A DNA stretch of 64,000 nucleotides from Candidatus Wolfebacteria bacterium GW2011_GWE2_44_13 (GTDB taxonomy: Bacteria; Patescibacteria; Paceibacteria; UBA6257; UBA9933), in NCBI GenBank assembly GCA_001000675.1, contig LCHW01000001.1, positions 470,686-534,685 of the forward strand. Reading direction: 5' to 3'. This document shows positions 28,101 through 35,953 of the stretch, one piece after another. Within the stretch, counting starts at the first letter, position 1, and the number at the start of each line of letters is the position of its first letter. The notes beneath the pieces were generated by a model that did no database searches, had not been told where the DNA came from, and worked only from the letters and a program-made list of their open reading frames with translations. Made by a program: the position numbers and the translations under genes.

Positions 28101-31100
28101 ACCAAGTCGCCGTAGGTGGACGGATTTAGTGATGAATCGAGCGTGATTGTAATATCTGCTTTGTTAACCGTCTGCAAAACCGCAGCCGAAGTGCTTGCAT
28201 TGAACATATCGTCGCCGTTGTATGTAGCGGTAATGGAATGCGCACCAACAGTGAGTGTACTCGTTGCAACGGTAGCAACACCTCCGGTCAATGTGCTCGT
28301 TGCAAATGCAACGCCACCGTTTTTAAAGGTAACTGTTCCCGATGGTGTACCCAATCCGCTTGTGGTCGTTGCGGTGAATGTTACTAAGTCACCGTATGTC
28401 GACGGGTTTAGCGATGAAGCTAACGTGATTGTAATATTCGCCTTGTTTACTGTCTGTGAAACTGCAGCGGAGGTACTGGCGTTGAAGTTAGTGTCGCCGT
28501 TGTATGTAGCGGTGATGGAGTGTGCTCCGACAGCCAATGAAGATGTTGCGAGTGTCGCTACTCCTCCTGAAAGTGTTCCATCTCCCAATGACACTACGCC
28601 ATCAAAGAATGTTACTGTTCCACTTGGCGTTCCAAATAGTGCGGTCGTGGTTGCGGTAAAGGTTACTGAATCACCATATGTGGATGGATTTAGTGAAGAG
28701 CCTAATGTGATCGTTATATTTGCCTTGTTTACCGTCTGCGCAACTGCAGCGGAAGTGCTAGCGTTGAAGTTGGCGTCTCCGTTGTATACAGCCGTTATTG
28801 AATGCACTCCAACAGTCAACGAAGAGGTTGCAAGTGTCGCAACGCCACCGGTTAACGTGCTTGTCGCAAGCGGAGTTGCACCGTTGAAGAATGTTACCGT
28901 TCCGGATGGTGTGCCAACACTACTTGTCGTGGTTGCGGTGAAGGTAACGGCGTCTCCGTAGGTAGATGGATTTAGTGATGAGTCGAGCGTGATTGTAATA
29001 TCTGCTTTGTTGACCGTCTGCGCTACTGCAGCTGAGGTACTGACATTGAAGTTGGTATCACCGTTGTATGTTGCGGTGATCGAGTGTGCGCCGACAGTGA
29101 GGGTACTCGTTGCAACTATAGCTACTCCGCCAGTTAACGTGCTCGTTGCAAATGCAACGCCACCGTTTTTAAACGTCACCGTTCCGGAGGGGGTTCCTGC
29201 TGTCGCAGTGGTTGTTGCAGTAAACGTAACTGAATCGCCGTACGTTGATGGATTCAATGACGACGCCAACGTAATTGTAATATTTGCTTTGTTGACTGTC
29301 TGTGAAACTGCAGCGGAGGTACTTGCATTGAATGTAGCGTCACCGTTGTATGTTGCGGTGATCGAGTGTGCGCCGACAGTTAACGCATCGGTTAAGAACG
29401 TTGCTACTCCAGAAGATAGCGTGCTTGTTGCAAGGGGCGTTGCGCCGTTGAAAAATGTGACGGTTCCTGATGGCGTACCTACGCCACTTGTAGTAGTAGC
29501 GATGAAGGTTACGGAATCGCCGTAGGTGGACGGGTTAAGCGAAGACCCTAATGTAATAGTTATATTTGCTTTGTTGACTGTCTGTGAAACTGCAGCGGAG
29601 GTACTTGCATTGAAATTTGTATCGCCGTTGTATACTGCGATGATTGAGTGTGCGCCTATGGTAAGCACACTTGTTGCAAACGTTGCAACGCCACCCGTTA
29701 AGGTACTTGTTGCGAGCGGTGTTGCACCATCGAAGAATGTTGCTGTGCCAGTCGGCGTACTAACGGAGCTTGTCGTGGTAGCGGTAAACGTCACCAGATT
29801 TCCATACGTAGAAGGGTTCAACGATGAGCCCAGTGTAATTGTAATGTTTGCCTTGTTAACCGTCTGCGATACTGCGGCTGAAGTGCTGGCGTTAAAGTTA
29901 GTGTCGCCGTTGTATACAGCCGTTATTGAATGGGTCGCAACATTTAACGACGATGTTGCAAGTGTCGCAACGCCACCCGTTAAGGTACTTGTTGCGAGCG
30001 GTGTTGCACCATCGAAGAATGTAACTGTTCCCGATGGGGTTCCTGCTGTCGCAGTGGTTGTTGCAGTAAACGTAACTGAATCGCCGTACGTTGATGGATT
30101 CAATGACGACGCCAACGTAATTGTAATATTCGCTTTGTTGACTGTTTGTGAAACTGTAGCTGAGGTGCTGGCGTTGAAATTAGTGTCACCGTTATATACG
30201 GCGGTAATTGAGTGTGCACCAACAGTCAATGCACTTACTGCAAACGTTGCAACGCCACCAGTTAGCGTACTTGTTGCTAAGTTTGTAACCCCATCTTTAA
30301 ACGTTACTGTTCCGCTTGGCGTTCCTGCTCCACTTGTAGTCGTCGCTGTAAACGTGACCAAGTCGCCGTAGGTGGACGGGTTAAGCGAAGACCCTAATGT
30401 AATAGTAATATTCGCTTTGTTGACTGTCTGTGATACCGCAGCGGAAGTGCTTGCATTGAATGTAGCGTCGCCGTTGTATGTAGCGGTAATGGAATGCGCA
30501 CCAACAGTGAGTGTACTCGTTGCAACGGTAGCTACTCCATCAGTCAGCGTGCTTGTTGCAAATGCAACACCCCCGTTTTTAAACGTGACCGTTCCGCTTG
30601 GCGTGCCTACGCCACTTGTTGTCGTGGCGGTGAACGTAACTAAATCGCCGTAGGTAGATGGATTTAGCGATGAGTCAAGCGTAATCGTAATGTTCGCTTT
30701 GTTGACTGTTTGCAAGACTGTAGCTGAGGTGCTGGCGTTGAAATTAGTGTCACCGTTATATACGGCCGTAATGGAATGCGTTGCTATCGAAAGCGTGCTC
30801 GTTGCTAATGTCGCAACACCACCAGTCAATGTACTTGTTGCGAGCGGCGTTGCGCCGTTGAAAAATGTGACTGTGCCAGTGGGGGTGCTTACGCTGCTTG
30901 TTGTTGTGGCGGTGAAGGTTACTGAGTCTCCATACGTAGACGGATTAAGCGAAGATCCTAATGTAATAGTTATATTTGCCTTGTTTACCGTAAAGGTTTG
31001 TGCATTGCTCACGCCTCCCCCTGGTGTTGGATTGAATACGGTAATTTGTGCCGTAGTAGTCGGCGCTGTCATATCGCTTGCTGGAATCGTTGCAGTTAGC

Positions 31101-32251
31101 TGCGTCGAGCTGGCAAAAACTGTCGTTCGGTCCGATCCATTAAGACGCACGACTGATGCGGAAACAAAATTTGTTCCATTGACCGTCATCGTGAATTGCG
31201 CATCCCCTACTGTTTTAGAGCTCGGCGATATGCCCGTCGTTGTCGGCACTGGATTGCGTACCTGTATGACCGGCGATAACCCAATGCTTGTCAGCGTTCC
31301 TCCAGCGTCAAAACGCGATTGCGTCGTAAATGTATAGTCACCTGCCGTACTCGGCGCAGTGACTCCGCTCGTACCACCTCCACTTCCGTATGTTATTGTT
31401 GCCGTTCCTGCCGATGGCATCGTCAAAAAGGGCACGTTAACCGTCCACGGTCCCGCGCCTGAAATTGTTGGCGATCCCGGACCAAGTAAAACATAATCAA
31501 CAAAAATCGTTCGCGAATCGCATCCGCTTCCTTTACAAATAATACCCACTCCATTTATTGAAGATCGGGCGGCCGTAAGGTCAAAGGTGAAGTATGTCCA
31601 GGTATTCGCTGCTAATGATTGCACATTGAACGTCTCTTCTGCCGCACCATCACCAAGGTCGGTACCCGTTGTACCATCAACGTATGCCACCTGGATATAG
31701 TTCATTGCCGACGATATTGCAACCGATGAACGGAGCCATACTCCTAGTTTTGTATACCCAGACCAATCGGCATTCGCAAAACGATAGCTAAAGGAATCCC
31801 CATCATCTGGACCGTTTGCCTGCGTATTAATACATTGGATTGATGCAGTACCCTCCTTTACTGTTCCCGCGGTAGCAGACAACGTGCTGCATGCATCGAA
31901 ATCATCCTCTTGCCAGCCCGTTGCCGAGTCGGCAGTTGTTACTACATCGCCCACGATACCAGAGGGTGACGTTGCTGTGATATATCCCGCCGTTCCGATA
32001 TTTTCTTGTGGTGCTGACCATCCTGCCGGCACAGCAATAGAAATACCGCCTGAGTCCATTGTTTCTGCGGCTGTAGAAGTAAACGTAAACGTATTCCCTG
32101 TCGATGAAACATCCGTACTTGTCGGCGTGACGGAATTTGTCCCTGAACCGTTTGCTGCATACACGGGTGCGGTACCCAAAAGAACACTTCCGATCATTAA
32201 TCCGACTAGTGCGAATATATTAAACAATGGTACACCTTTTTTATGGGACAT
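22169..32251 (-). CDS. Giant secreted Ig-repeat protein with C-terminal dockerin (3360 aa)
   Basis: Signal peptide at 1-33 (ending PVYAANG). Then come a jelly-roll/CBM-like region with DDFDACSTLSA and an IPT/TIG domain (NPVPTTTGISPSSKTVG). Sixteen tandem Big_3-type Ig repeats of 94 residues follow (consensus ITITLxSSLNPSTYGD ... HSITAxYNGDxNFNASTS), then another IPT/TIG, then five modules with RKDQYGN-type motifs alternating with VDAPITV-type modules. After a Gly linker and two Ig-like domains, a dockerin carries two calcium loops (DLNNNGGIDIGDWSIFL and DLNNDGKVDISDFSVFI). There is no TM or sorting motif, so surface retention probably depends on the dockerin. Adhesion or surface-layer function is inferred. 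Confidence 0.9.
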   Translation of the reverse strand: MSHKKGVPLFNIFALVGLMIGSVLLGTAPVYAANGSGTNSVTPTSTDVSSTGNTFTFTSTAAETMDSGGISIAVPAGWSAPQENIGTAGYITATSPSGIVGDVVTTADSATGWQEDDFDACSTLSATAGTVKEGTASIQCINTQANGPDDGDSFSYRFANADWSGYTKLGVWLRSSVAISSAMNYIQVAYVDGTTGTDLGDGAAEETFNVQSLAANTWTYFTFDLTAARSSINGVGIICKGSGCDSRTIFVDYVLLGPGSPTISGAGPWTVNVPFLTMPSAGTATITYGSGGGTSGVTAPSTAGDYTFTTQSRFDAGGTLTSIGLSPVIQVRNPVPTTTGISPSSKTVGDAQFTMTVNGTNFVSASVVRLNGSDRTTVFASSTQLTATIPASDMTAPTTTAQITVFNPTPGGGVSNAQTFTVNKANITITLGSSLNPSTYGDSVTFTATTTSSVSTPTGTVTFFNGATPLATSTLTGGVATLATSTLSIATHSITAVYNGDTNFNASTSATVLQTVNKANITITLDSSLNPSTYGDLVTFTATTTSGVGTPSGTVTFKNGGVAFATSTLTDGVATVATSTLTVGAHSITATYNGDATFNASTSAAVSQTVNKANITITLGSSLNPSTYGDLVTFTATTTSGAGTPSGTVTFKDGVTNLATSTLTGGVATFAVSALTVGAHSITAVYNGDTNFNASTSATVSQTVNKANITITLASSLNPSTYGDSVTFTATTTATAGTPSGTVTFFDGATPLATSTLTGGVATLATSSLNVATHSITAVYNGDTNFNASTSAAVSQTVNKANITITLGSSLNPSTYGNLVTFTATTTSSVSTPTGTATFFDGATPLATSTLTGGVATFATSVLTIGAHSIIAVYNGDTNFNASTSAAVSQTVNKANITITLGSSLNPSTYGDSVTFIATTTSGVGTPSGTVTFFNGATPLATSTLSSGVATFLTDALTVGAHSITATYNGDATFNASTSAAVSQTVNKANITITLASSLNPSTYGDSVTFTATTTATAGTPSGTVTFKNGGVAFATSTLTGGVAIVATSTLTVGAHSITATYNGDTNFNVSTSAAVAQTVNKADITITLDSSLNPSTYGDAVTFTATTTSSVGTPSGTVTFFNGATPLATSTLTGGVATLATSSLTVGVHSITAVYNGDANFNASTSAAVAQTVNKANITITLGSSLNPSTYGDSVTFTATTTALFGTPSGTVTFFDGVVSLGDGTLSGGVATLATSSLAVGAHSITATYNGDTNFNASTSAAVSQTVNKANITITLASSLNPSTYGDLVTFTATTTSGLGTPSGTVTFKNGGVAFATSTLTGGVATVATSTLTVGAHSITATYNGDDMFNASTSAAVLQTVNKADITITLDSSLNPSTYGDLVTFTATTTSGAGTPSGTVTFKDGVTNLATSTLTGGVATFATSALTVGAHSITAVYNGDTNFNASTSAAVVQVVNKMDITITLGSSLNPSTYSDSVTFTATTTALSGTPSGTVTFFNGATPLATSTMTGGVATFVTSTLSATTHSITATYNGDTNFNASTSAAVSQVVNKANITIIMGSSLNPSTYGDSVTFTATTTSGVDTPSGTVTFFNETTPLATSTLTGGVATFATDVLLVGTHSITAVYNGDANFNASTSAAVSQVVNKKSVTITLGSSLNPSAYGDLVTFTATTTALSGTPTGDVTFFNGATPLATSTIAGGVATFATSSLAVGVHSITAVYNGDTNFNASTSAAVLQTVNKANITITLASSLNPSTYGDLVTFTAMTTSGVGTPSGTVTFKNGGVAFATSTLTDGVATLATSTLSIATHSITATYNGDTNFNASTSAAVLQTVNKANITITLDSSLNPSTYGDLVTFTATTTSGVGTPSGTVTFKDGVTNLATSTLTGGIATFATDALAVGAHSITAVYNGDANFNASTSATVSQVVNNPTPIITLLSPNTIEEGSATTSLTISGSRFASDATVTFDGTPLTIDTQSSTTINTTIPASLVTAFGTSTVAVINPVPGGGTATSSFIITRGAAKFVFNGHPYSGTVDAPITITIQAQRENGTVVTNYQNDVTLNVSGSALPESVLINIINGVGTTTISNTVAEIVTLTLADTQSTGLDVTATTSATFGHGAITQFTLAGPATLNVGDRAEFTTTRKDQYGNPVTSGPDTTVYFYTTSTSSSAVFYDAATNGNTITSAIIGSGASTTMAWYYDEDPGVYTITASDNGAAPDGDTGINDATSTLTVNAVATRFVIIDPTDGTVDAPITVVVQAQDNLGRLITDYQNDVTLIASSTGGLVNATSTLVGIVNGSGTTTISNTVAETVFLSLADSQGTGLNVASSTQDVVFAPGEVTQFSLTHSGDMEQNTRKEFVAGRKDQYGNFVSASTTQAYLYASPTSTAKFYDADAGGNEITAITLTPGNATTSFWLYSNTPATTTVTVSDNATTPDGDTNINDAVNEILVTPIAVRFEIVDPTDGTVDAPITVTVRALDEFGQVVPSFTEDVTLLVTGSAVANPVLVDLENGVGTTQVSDTVAETVTLTLSDTQSTGLVATSTQNVVFAVGAFAKLNLNNVVNATAGDLVAYTVTRTDQYDNQITSGSITVNLSATPTTTPGTFYSSNATSSSVITSVAIDSGNAVGQFWYYNEVADSYQVTAQTGAVIGYDDIVINAAAIAKFTINDRTSMNPASRVQYTVVRKDQFNNLVTTGDTTAYLYADPAGVGTSFYDAATNGNVVTSVAIGSGQSSQNAWYYEETSGAHTITASDNATAPDGAVGVLDASDVLSVQTATGTRFVFNPDPDPLTITAGNSSLVTIQVQDDFGNIDTNYQNDITLVTGVTSVSGTGLTNGQALIDIVNGEGTITLTDTVAETVNMALSDSQGTGLVVTDTASLVWTAGAVTQFTITDQASIVAGTSTPYTVTRKDQYGNTVTSGSNLVYLYSNSTGASARFQATETGTSSISFVTLANGFASTTFWYYDEDAGTWDITASDNATTADGATGIADASDSLIVTAAPVVADRYIILDPPDAGLNENIVVIIQAQDADGGLDTTVQEDVYLAFSTSSITSSPMKLDGRALVSVVDGIGTVTISDSVAETVQLSLERLTGSTSTLAITSTQDVMFFVRQVAVGGGGGGGSVYVAPTVTFSGRAYPGASVSLFARIGGQDIPLERNIEVRADGTFTIDFSGALRGLESFGLAILDKDGNVAQIKTYTMDKITRATEQKNLYIAPTAGLIQRTVAIGNNAGIAGSAAPGSVIRAEVDGQPVAAQAQVGNDGTYRLLVNTNGLAYGGHIIRMKQVDKDGIESDWSPSKVFMVSRALVTQADLNNNGGIDIGDWSIFLTRFASTDTEARKQVDLNNDGKVDISDFSVFIRSVVNR
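23240..26200 (-). repeat. Alternating Ig-like module array (five DQYGN-type modules)
   Basis: Two module types of about 105 residues each mostly alternate. One carries [VT]RKDQYGN followed by WYYDED and TASDN. The other carries DGTVDAPIT and ISNTVAETV. Two DQYGN-type modules are directly adjacent (about 24200 and 24520). Confidence 0.75.
26478..30990 (-). repeat. Sixteen tandem 282-bp repeats inside the giant gene
   Basis: Each unit encodes one 94-residue Ig domain beginning VNKANITITL. Units differ at scattered positions, and blocks such as KNGGVAFATSTLT and FNGATPLATSTLT are reshuffled between units, as expected from recombination or gene conversion. The array also creates long antisense open frames with 282-bp periodicity that should not be annotated. 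Confidence 0.95.
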
Positions 32252-32331
32252 AGACAGGTATTTTGTTTACGTTTATTACTTTTATAAGTATATCACTCTT
32301 ATATATGTGCGTGTATGGGGATAACTTTTTT

Positions 32332-33513
32332 TCATTGTACACCTCCCCTTGTGTAGTTGCTTGATGGGTTCCATAACATATACCCAGCGTAGTTCTCGCC
32401 CAATACATCTTCCGTTGCTTTAATCTGTTTACCAATCATTACGCTGTCATAATCCGCGCCAAGGTCAAAGTCTTGCAACCATGGTCTTAGTTGTGCAGTC
32501 GTTGATGCGGTCGTTCGATATATATCTAATCGTTGCTGTCCTTTTTGCATTGAATCCGCAACGATTTCATAGGGCCACGCTGCTGGCTTTTTATATCCCA
32601 TGAATCCGTTTGGGTAGTGTGATGGGTACACCATTGGAGCGATGTAATCGAAATTCGCGTACGCATCTTCTACAATTTGTCCGATTCCAATATCCTCCGC
32701 CTTAATCATCGTAAAGCCAAACAAGTCTGCCGAAATGATAGTTCCCTTTGTTTGTTCACGCAGATAGCGCATGAACTTTTTTATTGCCTCTGTCTTTGAC
32801 GCGTCTACGGGTGTAATGGGATAGCCTATATTTGATAACGATCCATCAGACGGAAATCGAATGTAATCGTAATTCACTTCATCAAACCCGTAACTCAAAA
32901 CATCTTTTGATAGCGCTACAACATATTCGTGCACCTCTGTTGATGATGGGTCAACCCATGCGAGTTTTTTATTATCACGCCAAAGGGTCTTCCCCGATAT
33001 CACACCACCTGCAGCACGTAGCTTTGCCACGTCTTGCACCGCAAGGTCGGGACGTGCTTCTGCAAAAGCACTGTCTTGGAATACTGCGACGCGCGCGATG
33101 ACGTAAATCTCTTCGTCGTGAAATCTCTGTACTAAGCCCGCGAGATCTTTGATAAATTTTTGACGCAACTTATACTGTTTAACAATTTCCAGTTGCGAGT
33201 CATATGCCACCATGCCAAACGAATCTTTGACATCTATCACAACTGCGTTGAGCCCATCTTTTTTCATATTGATAACCGCCTGCACTTTATCTTCGCGGCC
33301 ACCGGAAGGCGCAGTTAAATATACCGCCTTCATAATTTTTGGCGTTGCCATTCTTTTTATTATTGGCTCTTCTTTTTTTAACAATGCTTCTTCGCGTGAA
33401 GACGGTGTAGAAGTTGCAGTTGGATTGATGAGTGCGTTATTTGTTTGCGACAAACCAAACGCTGCTGCGCTTACCATTACTCCGCCAACTCCAATAAAAA
33501 ATAACTTCTTCAT
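32332..33513 (-). CDS. Putative secreted glycoside hydrolase (DUF4015-like)
   Basis: The start is the ATG at 33513, because TATACT ends 8 nt upstream. An extension to 33531 runs into that box. An N-terminal signal/anchor helix (MKKLFFIGVGGVMVSAAAFG) is followed by a Ser/Thr/Lys linker and a TIM-barrel domain: KAVYLTAPSGG, GLNAVVIDVKDSFG, YVIARVAVFQD, WVDPSSTEVHEYVV, FDEVNYDYIRFPSDG, TIISADLFGF and YIAPMVYPSHYPNG. These are hallmarks of the DUF4015 putative glycoside hydrolases, and the acidic residues of NYDYIRFPSD and SADLFG could be catalytic. The gene lies upstream of the giant surface protein on the same strand. Confidence 0.88.
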   Translation of the reverse strand: MKKLFFIGVGGVMVSAAAFGLSQTNNALINPTATSTPSSREEALLKKEEPIIKRMATPKIMKAVYLTAPSGGREDKVQAVINMKKDGLNAVVIDVKDSFGMVAYDSQLEIVKQYKLRQKFIKDLAGLVQRFHDEEIYVIARVAVFQDSAFAEARPDLAVQDVAKLRAAGGVISGKTLWRDNKKLAWVDPSSTEVHEYVVALSKDVLSYGFDEVNYDYIRFPSDGSLSNIGYPITPVDASKTEAIKKFMRYLREQTKGTIISADLFGFTMIKAEDIGIGQIVEDAYANFDYIAPMVYPSHYPNGFMGYKKPAAWPYEIVADSMQKGQQRLDIYRTTASTTAQLRPWLQDFDLGADYDSVMIGKQIKATEDVLGENYAGYMLWNPSSNYTRGGVQ

Positions 33514-34102
33514 ATATCTAAAGTATATCACGTATATTCACTATGTAATATAGCAAACAACTCGTACAGTACTGCATTTTTCATTTTTTAACTTCTCTTT
33601 TGTTACATATATTTTCCAAACAAAAATTTATTCCACATCCTTAAGCGGTAGCCCTCTCGGCTTTTGTCGATTACTTAAATATACCATCCTCACGTATCAA
33701 TATTACGCATACTGTACGGATCTCTATTTGTGTCATTCCCACCCTTCGTCCGCCAACCGGCGGATCAGAGTAAACTGCGGCGGGAATCCAGAATTCTTCC
33801 GAGTACGCCCTCCCAATCCTAGAGGGCTTATGAGTAAGAACAGACTCTAAGGAGAATCTGGCGATTTCCTAGATTCCCGCCTGCGCGGGAATGACAATCA
33901 GTTGAAGCTTATGGAGCCAATGCGTTTTTACGAATTTCGAGCGCACCACGAAAGCAGAGCATCCACATATCCGGTATTATCCCCACTATACATTCTCCAG
34001 CTCCCTTCTTAGGCTTATCCGTTCTACTTTTGTTCTACATACATTCACTACGCTATATACACGTTCATTATCGTATGTTCTACATCTGTTCTATATCTAC
34101 CA
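33514..34102. other. About 590-nt intergenic region
   Basis: Apart from the promoter of the upstream gene near 33521-33530 and the dispersed repeat at 33732-33895, I see no gene. The remainder (33540-33731 and 33896-34102) is AT-rich with no convincing ORF, Shine-Dalgarno or long hairpin. Confidence 0.6.
33732..33895. repeat. Dispersed element with GTCATTCCC inverted ends
   Basis: About 164 bp bounded by GTCATTCCC and its inverse GGGAATGAC. Internal short palindromes are present (CCGCCAACCGGCGG; CCCGCCTGCGCGGG). The same end sequence occurs at 9409 and 9709 and, inverted, at 54869. It has no coding capacity, consistent with a MITE-like or REP-like non-coding repeat. Confidence 0.7.
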
Positions 34103-34130
34103 AAAAAGAGGCTTTTCTATTGCCTCTTTC
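34103..34130 (-). terminator. Terminator overlapping the ProB-like stop
   Basis: The stem AGAGGC/GCCTCT starts within the last codons of the gene and is followed by six U on the minus strand. Confidence 0.75.
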
Positions 34131-34857
34131 TTTTTACCTTAAACGTCGTTCCTATTTCTTTTCCATCTATTGCATCAATGATCGCGTTGCGCTTTTTGCC
34201 AGGCACAAGCCATACGCCAACCCCCTTTTTACATACCATATCAGCAACCGTCAGCTTACTTTGCATCCCCCCACTTCCCACAGCGCTTTTCCCCCGCACA
34301 AGCTGAGATGCCTTTTGTATATCATCCACCGCATGAATAACCTCACCCGTGTCGTAATTAATCAAGCCTTTTTCTCTAATAAGAAGGTATAGCTGATCAG
34401 CTGCAATCATCGTTGCAACACGTGCCGCAAGGATGTCATTATCTGCATATTCTTTTATTGCATCCAGCTCTTCCCCACTCACGCTGTCATTTGCGTTAAT
34501 TACGGGAATGATTCCGTTCTTCATGGCTTCTAAGAGTACCTTTTTCGTATACGTACTGCGCTCGCCGCTCAGATCTTCATGTGTATAGAGTAGCTGACAT
34601 ACTTCGCGTCCAAATTTATTACAGTAACTCCCATACAGTTGCATCAACTTTGGCTGCCCAATTGCCGCACGAAGGCTTTTAGAAAACGTCGTAGTTGGAC
34701 AACTTGCCACTGCCCCCGAAGATACCAACGCAACCGAGTGTCCGCGGCTAATTAGTTCGTTTACCTGCTCCACGATAGATGCGATAGTGCGTCGGTCTAT
34801 TACCCCGCCTTCTTTCTTCACAAGTACCGCGCTCCCAATTTTTATCACGATCTTCAT
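34117..34857 (-). CDS. proB: Glutamate 5-kinase-like amino acid kinase
   Basis: The 246-residue amino-acid-kinase fold has IVIKIGSAVLVKKEGG (ATP site), HSVALVSSGAVA, IPVINANDSVSGEE, YADNDILAARVATMI and GSGGMQSKLTVADM. Those are ProB hallmarks (phosphorylation of glutamate, first step of proline synthesis). The C-terminal PUA domain of many ProB proteins is absent, and no proA or proC is nearby, so the substrate is not certain. The start at 34857 is chosen because TATAAT ends 6 nt upstream. A longer frame to 34995 overlaps the small zinc-ribbon gene and has no homology. Confidence 0.85.
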   Translation of the reverse strand: MKIVIKIGSAVLVKKEGGVIDRRTIASIVEQVNELISRGHSVALVSSGAVASCPTTTFSKSLRAAIGQPKLMQLYGSYCNKFGREVCQLLYTHEDLSGERSTYTKKVLLEAMKNGIIPVINANDSVSGEELDAIKEYADNDILAARVATMIAADQLYLLIREKGLINYDTGEVIHAVDDIQKASQLVRGKSAVGSGGMQSKLTVADMVCKKGVGVWLVPGKKRNAIIDAIDGKEIGTTFKVKRKRQ

Positions 34858-34889
34858 ACTTTTATTATATATGTTTGTCCATATAAATA

Positions 34890-34914
34890 AAATCCGCGGG
34901 CATACGCCCGCGGC
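34890..34914 (-). terminator. Terminator of the truB/zinc-ribbon operon
   Basis: The 8-bp stem CCGCGGGC/GCCCGCGG (34894-34901 with 34906-34913) has a 4-nt loop, followed by a U-rich run on the minus strand. It lies just after the stop at 34919. Confidence 0.85.
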
Positions 34915-34918
34915 TCTG

Positions 34919-35104
34919 TTATCCACTTCCCCGCCAATCACTTTCCTTTTCCTCTTTCTCCTGCACAACACATGTTCCGATCTGTACCTTATCAAAACAA
35001 CTTACACAGGCCATGATCTCATTGCCTTTTCTGTCCCTATCGGACAGCGGCTTCATTTTTCCTCTGAACAGATACGGCTTGCCACATAGCATACAGTGGG
35101 GCAT
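34919..35104 (-). CDS. 61-aa zinc-ribbon-like small protein
   Basis: Two CxxC knuckles (HCMLCGK near the N-terminus and ACVSCFDK about 29 residues later) plus a third Cys (GTCVV) suggest one structural zinc site. The tail is charged (EKEEKESDW). The translation signal is strong: AGGAGG with 5 nt to the ATG. It lies 23 nt after truB, so it is co-transcribed, and is followed by a terminator. The function is unknown. The antisense and overlapping frames in this segment are not supported. Confidence 0.7.
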   Translation of the reverse strand: MPHCMLCGKPYLFRGKMKPLSDRDRKGNEIMACVSCFDKVQIGTCVVQEKEEKESDWRGSG

Positions 35105-35127
35105 GTTCCCTCCTCGTCTTTTCGAAT

Positions 35128-35922
35128 TTATTTGCTGTCATTAGTGTCTTCCACTTGCTTCTTATTGTCAAACCGCAGACTATCGCCAATTGCATATGGC
35201 CCTACGCTTGTTCGCACTAATCGGGCGAGTATCGCGTCTGCGCCCAACTGTCTTCCTATTGTATGTGCAAGCGTGCGGATATATGTTCCACTCCCGCATT
35301 GCACCGTTACGCGTACAACGTCGAATATTTCCTTTTCTTTTTCACCCAACAAAGCATTCCATTGAGCTACTATTGCTTCTTGTCTAAAATCTCCTGCTAC
35401 GTTTCCAATATTTTTTTTAATCACATCTTGTAGCGCTAACCCCGTTACACTTCTTCGCTCTATCACGCGCATCGATTGTACACACATTAATCGCGTTGGG
35501 GTTTTTATTTCATGCATTCTATTTTCGCGCGCCCATTGAAATAATGGTTTACCTTCTACCGGTTTTGACGAGTATATCGGAAACGCATATTCTTTTTCAC
35601 CATGCATATTTTTGATCGCTTCTTCTAGTTGCTCATTTGTAATCTTTTGGGCTGCGCGTATCGTCGGCATACCTAAAAGATCGTGCGTATCTGTTCCAAT
35701 ACCGAACATAATATCAGCCTCGTATGTTTTATCGAGTTTTGTATATTCTTCTTTTGTATGCACCGCCTCCCCTACAAGTACCACTAATACGCCTTCTGCC
35801 ATGGGATCAAGTCGCCCTGCATATGTCATCTTTGCGTCCTGTAATTCTGGACGCACTTTGCGCAATGCATCGAGCGCCTGTAATGGCGTCCATCCTAGGG
35901 GTTTATAAATATTCAATACCAT
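35128..35922 (-). CDS. truB: tRNA pseudouridine(55) synthase TruB
   Basis: The 264-residue enzyme makes pseudouridine 55 in the T-loop of tRNA. Motifs are the N-terminal LNIYKPLGWTPLQAL, the catalytic-Asp motif MTYAGRLDPMAEGVLVVL, KTYEADIMFGIGTDTHD, YAFPIYSSKPVEGKPLFQWA, and CGSGTYIRTLAHTIGRQLG near the C-terminus. The length is at the low end, and the protein ends shortly after the Arg/Leu-rich motif, so the C-terminal PUA-like domain is short. It follows the hydrolase gene by 31 nt with no terminator between, and the two are probably one transcript. Confidence 0.95.
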   Translation of the reverse strand: MVLNIYKPLGWTPLQALDALRKVRPELQDAKMTYAGRLDPMAEGVLVVLVGEAVHTKEEYTKLDKTYEADIMFGIGTDTHDLLGMPTIRAAQKITNEQLEEAIKNMHGEKEYAFPIYSSKPVEGKPLFQWARENRMHEIKTPTRLMCVQSMRVIERRSVTGLALQDVIKKNIGNVAGDFRQEAIVAQWNALLGEKEKEIFDVVRVTVQCGSGTYIRTLAHTIGRQLGADAILARLVRTSVGPYAIGDSLRFDNKKQVEDTNDSK

Positions 35923-35953
35923 TTTTTCTCAAGCGTAAGCATTCAGACATTCG

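Noticed and set aside
26205..31337. Series of long plus-strand open frames with 282-bp periodicity
   Set aside because: They lie antisense to the Ig-repeat array, repeat with its period and have no start signals. They are codon-bias shadows.
34858..34995. 46-codon extension of the ProB-like ORF
   Set aside because: Overlaps the zinc-ribbon gene and its terminator. TATAAT lies directly before the internal ATG at 34857.
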